Shown: positions 17,910 through 27,564, counted from the first letter of the stretch. The stretch is 64,000 nucleotides of DNA from Flavobacteriaceae bacterium (GCA_028279515.1 JANQNQ010000008.1:558001-622000); one strand, 5' to 3'. Numbers and translations are program-made. The notes: generated by a model from the letters alone, not told the origin.

Positions 17910-19322
17910 ATGAACATAGAGCAGATTTACACAGGTTGCTTAGCACAAGGAGCCTATTATATAGAAAGCAAGGGTGAAGTAGCCATTATAGACCCTTTGC
18001 GCGAAACTAGTCCGTATATCGAAAGAGCTCAAAGAGATGGGGCTACGATCAAATATATTTTTGAAACACACTTTCATGCCGATTTTGTGAGCGGTCATTT
18101 GACCTTGTCAAAAGAGACAGGCGCACCCATCATATTTGGGCCAAGCGCCGAACCTTCTTTTGAGGCGACTATCGCTAACGACGGACAAGAATTTTCTTTG
18201 GGAAACATTACGATCAAGGTACTTCATACTCCCGGTCATACGCTAGAAAGTACTACCTACCTCTTGAAAGATGAAACCGGAAAAGACCATGCTATCTTTA
18301 CAGGCGATACGCTTTTCTTAGGAGATGTCGGCAGACCAGATCTAGCGCAAAAAGCGGCTCATATGACACAAGAGGAACTCGCCGGTACGCTCTATGATAG
18401 TTTGCGTAACAAGATCATGCCATTGGCAGATGATGTAATCGTTTATCCAGCACATGGTGCAGGGTCGGCCTGCGGAAAGAACATGATGAAAGAGACCGTT
18501 GACACTCTAGGGAATCAGAAAAAAATGAACTACGCTCTTAGAGCTGACATGACCAAAGAAGAGTTCGTCAAAGAAGTTACTGATGGCTTATTGCCACCTC
18601 CTCAATACTTCCCGCTCAACGTAAAGATGAACAAAGAGGGGTACGAAGACATTGGCACTGTAATTGACCGAGGAACCAAGGCCCTTTCACCTGAAGAATT
18701 TGAGGTCATGGCCAATGAAACAGGCGCTATTATATTAGATGTTCGTCATCAAAATGAATTTGTAAAAGGACACATTCCAAGATCTATTTTTATTGGTTTA
18801 AGCGGAAGCTTCGCTCCTTGGGTTGGTGCCTTGATTGCTGATGTAAAGCAACCGATCCTTTTAGTAGCTCCGCAAGGCAAAGAAGAAGAGGCGGTAACAA
18901 GACTCTCTCGAGTAGGCTTTGATCAAACGCTTGGGTATCTTGGTGGAGGCTTTGAGCAATGGGCGGAAGCTGGAAAAGAAACGGACAGCCTACTTTCGAT
19001 TGATGCCACAACCTTCAAAGAATTGCTGGATCGTTCATCAATTCCAGTATTTGACGTTAGAAAAGAAGGAGAATACAATGCATCACACATTGCCGATGCC
19101 CATTTAACACCGTTAGATTATATTAATGATCATTTGGCGAGCTTTCCAAAGGAAGAAACCTTTTATGTTCACTGCGCAGGAGGATACCGTTCTGTAATTG
19201 CAGCTTCTATCTTAAAGAGTAGAGGAATTCACAATTTGGTAGATATAGCCGGAGGTTACAAGTCCATAAAAGAAGCTGGTATTTCAGTAGTGGATCAAGC
19301 CTGCTCTTCAGGAGTAAATTAA
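17910..19322 (+). CDS. Persulfide dioxygenase-sulfurtransferase (MBL fold plus two rhodanese domains)
   Basis: This 470-aa cytosolic fusion has an N-terminal ETHE1-like metallo-beta-lactamase domain with HFHADFVSGH (His54, His56, Asp58), HTPGH (His110), and TGDTLFLGDVGRPDL (Asp133), which bind the mononuclear iron. Two rhodanese domains follow at about 270-360 and 370-465. The first has lost its active-site Cys (LVAPQGKEEEA). The second keeps it in VHCAGGYRS (Cys422). The MBL domain oxidises glutathione-type persulfide to sulfite, and the rhodanese moves sulfane sulfur. Adjacent to a TauE/SafE exporter, it fits a sulfide/persulfide detoxification pair. Confidence 0.93.
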   Translation: MNIEQIYTGCLAQGAYYIESKGEVAIIDPLRETSPYIERAQRDGATIKYIFETHFHADFVSGHLTLSKETGAPIIFGPSAEPSFEATIANDGQEFSLGNITIKVLHTPGHTLESTTYLLKDETGKDHAIFTGDTLFLGDVGRPDLAQKAAHMTQEELAGTLYDSLRNKIMPLADDVIVYPAHGAGSACGKNMMKETVDTLGNQKKMNYALRADMTKEEFVKEVTDGLLPPPQYFPLNVKMNKEGYEDIGTVIDRGTKALSPEEFEVMANETGAIILDVRHQNEFVKGHIPRSIFIGLSGSFAPWVGALIADVKQPILLVAPQGKEEEAVTRLSRVGFDQTLGYLGGGFEQWAEAGKETDSLLSIDATTFKELLDRSSIPVFDVRKEGEYNASHIADAHLTPLDYINDHLASFPKEETFYVHCAGGYRSVIAASILKSRGIHNLVDIAGGYKSIKEAGISVVDQACSSGVN

Positions 19323-19338
19323 CGGAGTACTATTAATT

Positions 19339-19755
19339 TTAAGAAGTTTCGGTCAGTTCGTAGTTAGAAACAGTTCCGCGCATCCAATTCATGGCATTTT
19401 TTAAAGAAGAGAATGTCTCCATATTACCTTCGTAGAATTGATTCTCGATTTCAACCATTCTTTTTTGCAAAGGGTTGTATACTACCACTGCAAATGCAGC
19501 TAGCGAAGGAAACACTTCCTTTACTTTCGAAAAATCTATAGGAACATTGGAATAAGAATTGGTTCGATTTGAAATATAACCGAAAGGACGTCCATTGAAG
19601 TGTCTCTTTACCAGACGAGCCAGTACTTTGGCGTTGTCCAAGTTAAAGTCGACCCCTTCTTTCACTTCTGTCACTACATAATCTGTATAGACAGAGACGA
19701 CAGCGCAATCAACGTCATACCTTTTTACCAAGGTGTCATATACAATTGGGGGCAT
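19339..19755 (-). CDS. Conserved hypothetical protein, possible STAS/SpoIIAA-like
   Basis: This 138-aa protein begins MPPIVYDTLVKRYDVDCAVV. The ATG at 19755 is chosen over one 39 bp upstream because a promoter (ATTG, 19 bp, TACTTTTG) ends at 19784. The sequence (EGVDFNLDNAKVLARLVKRHFNGRPFGYISNRTNSYS, then FPSLAAFAVVVYNPLQKRMVEIENQFYEGNMETFSSL) has the alternating pattern of small STAS/SpoIIAA-like proteins seen in Flavobacteriia, but I cannot name a family with certainty. It has no signal peptide and no operon partner, and its stop is 17 bp from the stop of the convergent persulfide dioxygenase. Confidence 0.75.
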   Translation of the reverse strand: MPPIVYDTLVKRYDVDCAVVSVYTDYVVTEVKEGVDFNLDNAKVLARLVKRHFNGRPFGYISNRTNSYSNVPIDFSKVKEVFPSLAAFAVVVYNPLQKRMVEIENQFYEGNMETFSSLKNAMNWMRGTVSNYELTETS

Positions 19756-19783
19756 AATATGTATTGAATTCTTAGGTTCGGTA

Positions 19784-19814
19784 CAAAAGTACAATTCAAT
19801 ACATTTTATACAAT
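19784..19814 (-). promoter_or_regulatory. Promoter of the STAS-like hypothetical gene
   Basis: On the minus strand, ATTG (19811-19814), a 19-bp spacer and TACTTTTG (19784-19791) match the Bacteroidota -33/-7 promoter. Transcription would start about 20 bp before the ATG at 19755, which fixes the start codon. Confidence 0.65.
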
Positions 19815-19881
19815 AGTAACCGATGAAATAACCGATTATTCGATGATTTGAAGAATGAGTATTACGCTGCTTTGTAGGAGC

Positions 19882-20838
19882 TTAAGCCTCTTTCGCCTTT
19901 TGTTTTAGTTGAAAAAGCATCTCTTTGGTCATGGACTTTAGATCGTACGAAGGCTGCCAACCCCAATCGGTCGTTGCTCTCGAATCGTCAATGCTACTAG
20001 GCCAAGAATCTGCAATTTCCTGCCTAAAATCTGGCTGATAACGTATCGAAAAAGTAGGAAGCTCTTCTTTGATAGCTTCATAAACCTCTTTTGGGCTAAA
20101 ACTCATTGCCGATAGATTATACGAGGAACGTATTTTGATATCTTCGGCTTTTGCCTGCATAATATCCATGGTAGCTTTTATCGCATCTTCCATGTACATC
20201 ATAGGTAAATAAGTGTTCTCAGTCAAAAAGCATTCGTACGAACCCTCTTCGATAGCTTTATGATATATGTCGACAGCGTAATCTGTGGTCCCTCCACCAG
20301 GAAGCGTTTTCCAACTAATAATACCCGGATAACGAATACTTCGTACATCAACTCCATACTTGCGATTAAAATACTCGCACCAACGTTCTCCAGTCAACTT
20401 GCTGATTCCATATACCGTTGTTGGTTCAGTAATAGTATGCTGAGGTGTATCGTGCTTTGGAGTCGTTGGACCAAAAACGGCAATAGAGCTTGGCCAAAAT
20501 AGTTTTTTGATTTTCTTGTCTCTAGCAATATCCAATAGATGAGAAAGAGAATTGATATTAAGGTCCCAGGCCATTTGAGGATATTTTTCGCCAGTGGCAG
20601 ATAACATGGCTGCCATTAGATAAACATCGGTTATTTGATAAGTTTCTATACACTTTTCAATGGCAACTTTGTTCGTAGCATCTAAAATTTCAAAAGGCCC
20701 AGACTCCATGAGTGCTTCAGGCCCGGCCTTGATATCAGATGCAACGACCCGTGTGTTCCCATATCGCTTACGAAGCGCTTGCGTAAGTTCTGTGCCTATC
20801 TGTCCGCAGGCACCTATGACCAAAATGTTGGTGTCCAT
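19882..20838 (-). CDS. L-threonine 3-dehydrogenase, NAD-dependent epimerase type
   Basis: This 318-aa extended SDR enzyme oxidises threonine to 2-amino-3-ketobutyrate. It has an NAD-binding GACGQIG (residues 9-15), a catalytic YGISK (Tyr143, Lys147) with serines at 117-118, and the threonine-dehydrogenase hallmark GGGTTDYAVDIYHKAIE. The start is set at 20838 (MDTNILVIGACGQ). A longer in-frame extension exists, but it is not conserved-looking and spans a promoter (TATATTTG at 20859-20866). The gene is of the eukaryote/Bacteroidota short type rather than the zinc-dependent Tdh. No partner kbl gene is in the window. Confidence 0.93.
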   Translation of the reverse strand: MDTNILVIGACGQIGTELTQALRKRYGNTRVVASDIKAGPEALMESGPFEILDATNKVAIEKCIETYQITDVYLMAAMLSATGEKYPQMAWDLNINSLSHLLDIARDKKIKKLFWPSSIAVFGPTTPKHDTPQHTITEPTTVYGISKLTGERWCEYFNRKYGVDVRSIRYPGIISWKTLPGGGTTDYAVDIYHKAIEEGSYECFLTENTYLPMMYMEDAIKATMDIMQAKAEDIKIRSSYNLSAMSFSPKEVYEAIKEELPTFSIRYQPDFRQEIADSWPSSIDDSRATTDWGWQPSYDLKSMTKEMLFQLKQKAKEA

Positions 20839-20858
20839 GAATGTTTGGTTGATTGAGA

Positions 20859-20890
20859 CAAATATAAATTTTATCAGGTCAAGATTCAAT
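20859..20890 (-). promoter_or_regulatory. Promoter of the threonine dehydrogenase gene
   Basis: On the minus strand, ATTG (20887-20890) is followed 20 bp later by a perfect TATATTTG (20859-20866). The ATG at 20838 lies about 20 bp downstream, supporting the chosen start. Confidence 0.65.
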
Positions 20891-21059
20891 AAAATACAGC
20901 AAGAAAAACACACCATTAATATTAAATTGTGATTAAAAGGGACTTGTGAGTAAATAATGTTAAAAAAAAGATGCCTTTCGACCTTCGAAATTGCGAAATG
21001 CACAATCATTGAAAAGGCTATCTTTTTGTTAATTATCAGTGCTATCCTATGAAATCGAT

Positions 21060-21067
21060 TATATTTG
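21060..21067 (+). promoter_or_regulatory. -7 promoter element for the 185-aa lipoprotein gene
   Basis: TATATTTG lies 29 bp before the ATG at 21097, and it would fall inside the coding region if an upstream in-frame ATG at 21049 were used. No convincing -33 box is seen at 19-21 bp. Confidence 0.45.
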
Positions 21068-21096
21068 TCACGCTTCAATTTGTTAAACGATATCAA

Positions 21097-21654
21097 ATGA
21101 GATCATACTTCTTAACAACATTCTTATGGGCAGCAATCATCTTGGTTGGATGTAAAGGAGAAAGCAACACCAAAGTAGATGAGCAAGCAATAAATACGGA
21201 AGAAATAGCTGAAGAAACAGCCAGCGCATTGTTGACCGATACCCAATGGAAAAACTTGAAGCAAGTAACCTTCAACAGAGATGCCAACAAGATCATTGCA
21301 TCCTGGTCAGAATTTCGAGACGTTGACACCTATTTGAAGGATGCCAAAAATATCAATAGGTCATCTTTAGCTCCTTATCTCGAAGAACTAGAGACCAAGT
21401 ATGATGAGATGATGGAAGTAAAGTTTCCAGATAAATTTGATGTGCCACAAATAAAAAGTCGATGGATCGTTTTTAAGACCCATCTTCTAAAACTGAAGGA
21501 CAAAGCTTCCGATAGTCGCTACAAAGATGAAGAACTTCAGGAAGGGCTTCTACTTATCCTAGGGACTTTCAATAGCATAAAAACGCAGTGCAATGAGATT
21601 AGCAGTGCTTCTTTTGAAAATGACAAACGTATCATAGAGACTTCTAAAAACTAA
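21097..21654 (+). CDS. Putative lipoprotein of unknown function
   Basis: This 185-aa protein has a signal FLTTFLWAAIILVGC with a lipobox-like LVGC followed by KGES. The mature part is helical and highly charged (LTDTQWKNLKQVTFNRDANKIIASWSEF, then YLEELETKYDEMMEVKFPDKFDVPQIKSRW), with no recognised domain. The ATG at 21097 is preferred because a -7 element lies just upstream and the signal peptide begins there. It is monocistronic between the divergent threonine dehydrogenase gene and a T9SS protein gene. The function is unknown. Confidence 0.78.
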   Translation: MRSYFLTTFLWAAIILVGCKGESNTKVDEQAINTEEIAEETASALLTDTQWKNLKQVTFNRDANKIIASWSEFRDVDTYLKDAKNINRSSLAPYLEELETKYDEMMEVKFPDKFDVPQIKSRWIVFKTHLLKLKDKASDSRYKDEELQEGLLLILGTFNSIKTQCNEISSASFENDKRIIETSKN

Positions 21655-21812
21655 AAACTTCACGTTTTTTCCTTACTCAGTATAATGTTGTATTTGTCTT
21701 GTTGTCAAGACGCTAGGTCATAGTTGTGTTTTGTGATGCAAATCGTCAATACTGATAAAATATTGCCCAAAAAATTAAACAATATTCACGATAATTGTTT
21801 TTTTATTGAATT

Positions 21813-21845
21813 ATTGTGAAAAAAAGGGAATTACAGTTATATTTG
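21813..21845 (+). promoter_or_regulatory. Promoter of the Asp-box T9SS protein gene
   Basis: ATTG (21813-21816), a 21-bp spacer and a perfect TATATTTG (21838-21845) lie 20 bp before the ATG at 21865. This is a good match to the Bacteroidota consensus, with a slightly long spacer. Confidence 0.65.
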
Positions 21846-21864
21846 GCGATTCAAAACCTTCATT

Positions 21865-24800
21865 ATGAAAAAGATACAACTACTACTTTTACTGTTGGTT
21901 GCGGCAACAGTATCTGCACAGTTTAATACTGATGCACCTTGGATGCAAGAGCTCCTTGCTTCAAGAAACTCTGAAGATCTTACACTACAAGAAATCTCTG
22001 ACGCCTTTAACGCCTATTGGGAAACTAGAGATCCCGATGCCAAAGGAAGTGGTTACAAGCCATTTAAACGATGGGAAAATCACATGGAATTTTCTGTGGG
22101 ACCTGATGGGAGATTACCTAACTATCAACAGTTGTGGCAATCTTGGTATGCATCGGCCCAGGCAAGAAGTGCCATGGCTGATGAAAGTAATTGGACCGCT
22201 GTAGGGCCGTTTACACATACTAACACTGGTTCTTGGTCTTCAGGGCAAGGAAGGGTAAACGTGATTGCCGTAGACCCTGGTTCTCCTAATACCTATTATA
22301 TAGGAGCACCGGCAGGAGGAATCTGGAAATCTACAGACTCAGGCGTTAATTGGACTCCTTTGAGTGATAATCTACCACAGATCGGCGTTTCAGGAATTGC
22401 CATCGACCCTAACGACTCAAAGATAATTTACATCGCTACAGGTGATGATGATGGAGGAAATACAGACAGCGTTGGTGTATTCAAATCTATTGATGGAGGA
22501 GACACTTGGAATGCTACTGGACTGGATCCTACGAATTCACCTTCTTCGATGAATGATATTTACATTCACCCAACCGATTCAGACATCCTTTGGGTGGCTA
22601 CCAACCTTGGGGTATATAAGACGACTGATGCCGGAGCTAATTGGACGCAAACGCAATCAGGAATTATCAATGACATCAAGATTAAGCCAGGAGATCCATC
22701 GGTTGTCTATGCCGTAACATCTACGAGATTTTACAAGTCAACGAATGGTGGAGATAGCTTTACGCAGATTTCAGCAGGACTACCTGCTTCTTCAAATCGT
22801 TTGGTGATTGATGTAACGCCTGCAAACCCAAATTACGTATACGCGGTAAGCGCTAATGGTTCATGGGGTTTTCAAGGTATCTATAGATATGACGAAAGTT
22901 CTGGTGATTTCTTTACTAGAACAACAAATCCAACTTTTACAACAAACATATTTGAGAGCACACAAGCATGGTTCGATTTGGCTTTAGGGGTTTCTGACAC
23001 AAACGCTGACGAATTGTATGTAGGCTGTTTAAATGTTTGGAAATCTGGAGATGGAGGGTCAACCTTCTCTAAATTGAATAACTGGAATGCTCCTTCGGCC
23101 GCTGCATACACACACGCAGACATCCACATGTTGAGATTTTTTAACGGGGATCTTTTCTGCGGAAGCGACGGAGGTATCTACCGTTCTTCGAATGGAGGAA
23201 CCAACTTCACCGACTTGACAGGAACTGCAGCAATCGGACAATTTTACAAGATTGCCGTTTCTCAAAATAACTCACAAAAAATGGTGGGTGGATTGCAAGA
23301 CAACGGAGGACACGCCTTGAACAATGGACAATGGCAAAACTACTATGGTGCCGACGGAATGGACACTGCAATCGACCCGAACAACGATAATCTATACTAC
23401 GGATTTACACAGAATGGAGGAAGCCTTAATATTTCATCTACAGCAGGTGGAAGCTTAAACTCTCAGGTAGGAGCCCCGGCCGGCACTTCAGGAAACTGGA
23501 TTACGCCACTAGTGATGAACCAAGACGGTGAACTCTATTCAGGGTATACAAACCTGTATCGATTGGATGGAGGTAGCTGGACTAATGTTGGGTCTATTGG
23601 GTCAAGAATTGATTACCTAGAGGTTGACCCGCACAATGCCGATAACATGTACATTGCTGTGAATAATAACTTAAGAAGAAGTACCAATAGAGGGGTTAAC
23701 TTCTCAAGTATCTATTCGTTTAGCTCGAATATCAATTCAATCGAGGTGAACAATACAGACGGAAGCATCATCTATGTGACGACTGCAGGAACATCTGGAG
23801 GCGGAGTGTTTAGGTCTACTGACGGCGGAAGCACCTTCTTGGATATCACTTATGATTTACCAGATGAAACAAAATACATTGTTGTACACCAAGGTCGAAA
23901 CAGTGAAGATCCAGTATATGTAGGAACCAGCACAGGCGTATATCGCTTAGCCGGAAGATTCGCAACTTGGGAACCGTTCATGGTTGGATTACCAAATGTA
24001 CCGATTAGAGACCTTGAGATTAACTTGGATGATGAGAACATTACTGCGGCTACCTATGGTAGAGGAATCTGGCAGTCATCAATTCCGATTGAAGTACCAC
24101 CAAATGACGTACGACTTATATCACTAGATAATCCAACATCAACACGTATCAATTGTGGTGACATTACACCAGAGGTTACTGTTGAAAATAATGGGTCAAA
24201 CGAGATCACTACGATCGATGTTGTTTATACCTTAGATGGAGTTGCAAACAACTTTCAATGGACAGGCTCTTTAGCAGCCGATGCAACAACAACAATTAGC
24301 TTACCAGTGATTTCACCAGATCGAGGAGCGCACACTTTTAGTGTGTCAACAACAATTGCCAATGATGCCTACCCATCAAATAATTCATTAAGCGATATTG
24401 ATTTTTATGCTAATGACACTGGTGTAGGACAAATAATCAATGACTTTGAACAAGCAGAAGATGAATTGATCGCCTATAATGAAGGTGGAGGTTCACTTTG
24501 GGAACGTGGTATTCCTTCAGGAGCGGTTCTAGGAGCTGCAGCAGCAGACGGAAACGGATACGCGACCAATTTGACAGGAAACCATCCAAACCAAACCATT
24601 GCTTATTTGGTATCTCAGTGCTATGACATCTCACGTTTGGTCGATCCTGTATTGAAATTCGACATGGCCTTTGAGCTTGAGTTGGATTGGGATTACCTTA
24701 CCATGGAATACTCATTAGACCAAGGCCAAACTTGGAATATCTTAGGATCTGCTGCAGATCCAAACTGGTTCAACAGTAGTACAACGCCAGGAACCAATTG

Positions 24801-25245
24801 CTTCAACTGCCCAGGAGCACAATGGACAGGGACGGCGGCGACGCAGACGAAGTACGAATATGACCTTTCAGCGTTTAGTGCAGAGACCAGCATGATTTTC
24901 AGATTCAAGTTCCAATCAGATCAGAATACAGTAGAAGAAGGTGCTGTCATCGATAATTTCCAAATTGATGCAACATCGGTACTTTCTGCAGTATCATTTG
25001 AAAGCAACGATGGTATTTCGGTATATCCGAACCCATCTGATCAGATCTTCAATATCCACTGGATCAATGGGTCTGATGTCACCATCAATGTTTATGACAT
25101 TACAGGAAAACAGATTGTGAATGTAAACACTGACTCATCAAGAGATACCTACGAACTCAATATGGGGCAGTTTGCTTCAGGAATTTATATTCTTAGACTC
25201 AATGTCGATGACCGACAAGTAACCAGGAAACTGGTACTACGATAA
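21865..25245 (+). CDS. Asp-box (BNR/VPS10-like) propeller protein with T9SS type A sorting domain
   Basis: This 1126-aa secreted protein has a signal peptide ending ATVSAQ. Residues of about 110-740 form a beta-propeller with at least eight Asp-box motifs of the S-x-D-x-G-x-x-W/F type (STDSGVNW, SIDGGDTW, TTDAGANW, STNGGDSF, SGDGGSTF, SSNGGTNF, STDGGSTF). These are typical of sialidase-fold and sortilin-like proteins; no sialidase catalytic set was found. A CARDB-like Ig domain (about 750-840) and a MAM/galactose-binding-like domain with a Cys pair (CFNC) follow. The C-terminal YPNPSDQIF...FASGIYILRL...KLVLR is a T9SS type A sorting domain. It has its own promoter and terminator. The ligand or substrate is unknown. 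Confidence 0.9.
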   Translation: MKKIQLLLLLLVAATVSAQFNTDAPWMQELLASRNSEDLTLQEISDAFNAYWETRDPDAKGSGYKPFKRWENHMEFSVGPDGRLPNYQQLWQSWYASAQARSAMADESNWTAVGPFTHTNTGSWSSGQGRVNVIAVDPGSPNTYYIGAPAGGIWKSTDSGVNWTPLSDNLPQIGVSGIAIDPNDSKIIYIATGDDDGGNTDSVGVFKSIDGGDTWNATGLDPTNSPSSMNDIYIHPTDSDILWVATNLGVYKTTDAGANWTQTQSGIINDIKIKPGDPSVVYAVTSTRFYKSTNGGDSFTQISAGLPASSNRLVIDVTPANPNYVYAVSANGSWGFQGIYRYDESSGDFFTRTTNPTFTTNIFESTQAWFDLALGVSDTNADELYVGCLNVWKSGDGGSTFSKLNNWNAPSAAAYTHADIHMLRFFNGDLFCGSDGGIYRSSNGGTNFTDLTGTAAIGQFYKIAVSQNNSQKMVGGLQDNGGHALNNGQWQNYYGADGMDTAIDPNNDNLYYGFTQNGGSLNISSTAGGSLNSQVGAPAGTSGNWITPLVMNQDGELYSGYTNLYRLDGGSWTNVGSIGSRIDYLEVDPHNADNMYIAVNNNLRRSTNRGVNFSSIYSFSSNINSIEVNNTDGSIIYVTTAGTSGGGVFRSTDGGSTFLDITYDLPDETKYIVVHQGRNSEDPVYVGTSTGVYRLAGRFATWEPFMVGLPNVPIRDLEINLDDENITAATYGRGIWQSSIPIEVPPNDVRLISLDNPTSTRINCGDITPEVTVENNGSNEITTIDVVYTLDGVANNFQWTGSLAADATTTISLPVISPDRGAHTFSVSTTIANDAYPSNNSLSDIDFYANDTGVGQIINDFEQAEDELIAYNEGGGSLWERGIPSGAVLGAAAADGNGYATNLTGNHPNQTIAYLVSQCYDISRLVDPVLKFDMAFELELDWDYLTMEYSLDQGQTWNILGSAADPNWFNSSTTPGTNCFNCPGAQWTGTAATQTKYEYDLSAFSAETSMIFRFKFQSDQNTVEEGAVIDNFQIDATSVLSAVSFESNDGISVYPNPSDQIFNIHWINGSDVTINVYDITGKQIVNVNTDSSRDTYELNMGQFASGIYILRLNVDDRQVTRKLVLR

Positions 25246-25250
25246 ACTAA

Positions 25251-25280
25251 AAAAGCGAGCCAAACGGCTCGCTTTTTTTT
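25251..25280 (+). terminator. Rho-independent terminator
   Basis: AAAAGCGAGCC and GGCTCGCTTTT form an 11-bp stem with a 4-nt loop followed by a T-run, directly after the Asp-box protein gene. Confidence 0.9.
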
Positions 25281-25379
25281 CTTAAAAAGATGTTAATTAA
25301 ATCTTAACTTCTGGCAGCCCAATACAATATGTTATACCTTGTTCGGGTTACAAATGAAACTAACTAAAATTTTGACACA

Positions 25380-27452
25380 ATGATTAAGAAACCTCTGATC
25401 TTCCTGGGGATTTTTGCTGTGCTGTTTACAGCGTGCAAACAGGAAGAAAAAGAAACGGTTCAGGAGCAAGTAGAAGAGACTACGCCTGGTATCAACTTGG
25501 CGTATATGGACACGAGTGCTGATCCAAAGAATGATTTTTTCCGATATGTCAACGGAAAGTGGCTAGATAGTACTGAGATCCCTGCTGATAAGACAGCTTG
25601 GGGAAGCTTTTATGAACTTCGCAAGAAAACTGATGAAGACGCCTTGGCGATTCTTAAAAAGTCCCTTGATGACCCTAATTTAGATCCTAAGTCTGATCAG
25701 GCTAAGGCCGTGTATCTCTATCAAACAATTATGGACACGGTCTCTAGAAACAAATTAGGGATCGAACCTTTAAAGCCATACCTCGAAAAGATCGATGCCA
25801 TCAATGATGTGGCCGGTCTTCAGGCCTTTTTAGCCGAAATGGAACCAACCGGAGGCGCAGGCTTCTTTGGTTTCGGAGTTGGATCTGATGCAAAAGATAG
25901 TAATCTCAATGTAGCCTATTTAGGGTCTGGAGGACTTGGGTTACCAAACAGAGAGTACTATACGGATGACGACGAAGATTCGAAAGAAAAACGAGAAAAA
26001 TATGTAGCACACATCACAAGAATGCTACAGTTTTTGGGAGACTCAGAAGAAGCTGCCAATGTAGAAGCAAAACAAGTGCTTGCGTTTGAAACTCGTTTGG
26101 CAGCCCCGAGACTGGATAAGGTATCACGAAGAAATCCTGAAAAACGTTACAACCCAATGTCTCCAGAAAGATTGCAGAAGATTGTTCCTGCGGTTAACTG
26201 GAAACAATACTTTGATGAAATTGGAGCGACAGACCTAAAGAGAGTAATCGTTAGTGATCTGGGCTATATGGAAGCCTTACAAGGAATTCTTGCAGAGAAT
26301 AATATCTCTGACTGGAAAGCGTACCTGCGTTGGTCTGCGTTGAATAACGCAGCTGGTTTACTAAGTACCGAACTAGAAAGAGCCAATTGGGAATTCTACA
26401 GCAAGGCATTACGCGGAGCCAAAGAACAGCGCCCAAGAGAAGAAAGAGCATTGCAGACGATCAACTGGACGATCGGTGAAGCGTTAGGACAATTATATGT
26501 TGACGAGAAATTCCCGCCAGAAGCAAAGGCGAAAGCAGAGAAGATGATCCAAAATGTGATCAAAGCTTTCGAAAATCGTATCAATAAGCTCGATTGGATG
26601 AGTGAAGACACTAAGAAGAAGGCTATCGAGAAGCTCAATGCTACGAAGATAAAGATTGCCTACCCTGACAAGTGGAAAGACTATTCTGCTTTAGAGGTTA
26701 AGAGCGTGGCCGATGGAGGAAGCTATTTAGAGAATTCACTGAATGCCGCTAAATGGAACTTTAACAAAGACATGGGCGACCTTAATAAGCCGGTAGACAA
26801 GACCGAGTGGTTCATGGCACCACAGATCGTAAATGCATACTTCAATCCATCGTATAATGAGATTGTATTCCCTGCAGCGATTCTCCAACCACCATTCTAT
26901 AACTACACAGCCGACGAAGCAGTAAATTATGGAGGTATCGGAGCTGTCATCGGACACGAGATCTCGCATAGCTTTGACGATTCGGGAGCAAAATACGACG
27001 CAGAAGGAAACCTAAACAATTGGTGGACTGATGAAGACAAAACGCAGTTCGAAGCCTTAGGTAAAGAACTGGCCGATCAGTATAGCGCTATCGAAGTGCT
27101 TCCTGAAGTATTCATCAACGGAGAGTTTACACTTGGTGAGAACATTGGTGACCTTGGTGGAGTCAATGCTGCTTATGACGCATTGCAATTGCACTTCGCA
27201 GAAAACGGAAGACCTGAAGATATTGATGGATTTACGGCAGAGCAACGTTTCTTTATGTCATGGGGAACCGTGTGGAGAACAAAAATGAGAGAAGAAGCGC
27301 TGAGAAACCGTATCAAAACTGATACGCACTCGCCAGGAATGTACAGAGCGTATGTACCACTTCAAAACATCGACGCTTTTTATGAAGCTTTCGGTATTGG
27401 AGAAAATGACAAGATGTATATTGCACCAGAAAAGCGTGTAAAGATCTGGTAA
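25380..27452 (+). CDS. M13 family (neprilysin/PepO-like) metallopeptidase lipoprotein
   Basis: This 690-aa zinc peptidase is anchored as a lipoprotein (signal IFLGIFAVLFTACKQ). The zinc motif is HEISH in IGHEISHSFDDSGAKYDAEG (His526, Glu527, His530), and the third ligand is Glu587 in ENIGDLGG, with Asp591. The N-terminal domain contains DFFRYVNGKWLDS, and the C-terminus has AYVPLQNIDAFYEAFG, both family hallmarks. M13 enzymes cleave oligopeptides, probably in the periplasm or at the cell surface. It is monocistronic, with a terminator 30 bp after the stop. Confidence 0.96.
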   Translation: MIKKPLIFLGIFAVLFTACKQEEKETVQEQVEETTPGINLAYMDTSADPKNDFFRYVNGKWLDSTEIPADKTAWGSFYELRKKTDEDALAILKKSLDDPNLDPKSDQAKAVYLYQTIMDTVSRNKLGIEPLKPYLEKIDAINDVAGLQAFLAEMEPTGGAGFFGFGVGSDAKDSNLNVAYLGSGGLGLPNREYYTDDDEDSKEKREKYVAHITRMLQFLGDSEEAANVEAKQVLAFETRLAAPRLDKVSRRNPEKRYNPMSPERLQKIVPAVNWKQYFDEIGATDLKRVIVSDLGYMEALQGILAENNISDWKAYLRWSALNNAAGLLSTELERANWEFYSKALRGAKEQRPREERALQTINWTIGEALGQLYVDEKFPPEAKAKAEKMIQNVIKAFENRINKLDWMSEDTKKKAIEKLNATKIKIAYPDKWKDYSALEVKSVADGGSYLENSLNAAKWNFNKDMGDLNKPVDKTEWFMAPQIVNAYFNPSYNEIVFPAAILQPPFYNYTADEAVNYGGIGAVIGHEISHSFDDSGAKYDAEGNLNNWWTDEDKTQFEALGKELADQYSAIEVLPEVFINGEFTLGENIGDLGGVNAAYDALQLHFAENGRPEDIDGFTAEQRFFMSWGTVWRTKMREEALRNRIKTDTHSPGMYRAYVPLQNIDAFYEAFGIGENDKMYIAPEKRVKIW

Positions 27453-27481
27453 TACAAAACCTGATATATACTATAAACGAG

Positions 27482-27510
27482 AAGGGTCAGCTAATTGCTG
27501 GCTCTTTTTT
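27482..27510 (+). terminator. Rho-independent terminator of the M13 peptidase gene
   Basis: AAGGGTCAGC and GCTGGCTCTT pair over 10 bp, with two G-U pairs and a 5-nt loop, and run into TTTTTT. Confidence 0.8.
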
Positions 27511-27537
27511 ATGAGTTAAAAAGGAAGGAAATAAAAA

Positions 27538-27564
27538 AAGCGAGCAGTTTTTCACTGCTCGCTT
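27538..27564 (-). terminator. Rho-independent terminator of the DUF2383-like gene
   Basis: AAGCGAGCAGT and ACTGCTCGCTT form a perfect 11-bp stem around a 5-nt loop. On the minus strand it is followed by a T-run, 25 bp after the stop of the minus-strand gene. Confidence 0.85.

Noticed and set aside
20839-21096. 86-residue N-terminal extension of threonine dehydrogenase
   Set aside because: It spans a perfect TATATTTG promoter and would put extra residues before the nucleotide-binding motif, unlike the family.
21865-25245. Calling the Asp-box protein a sialidase
   Set aside because: Asp boxes occur in many propellers; the Arg triad, Tyr and Glu of sialidases could not be identified.
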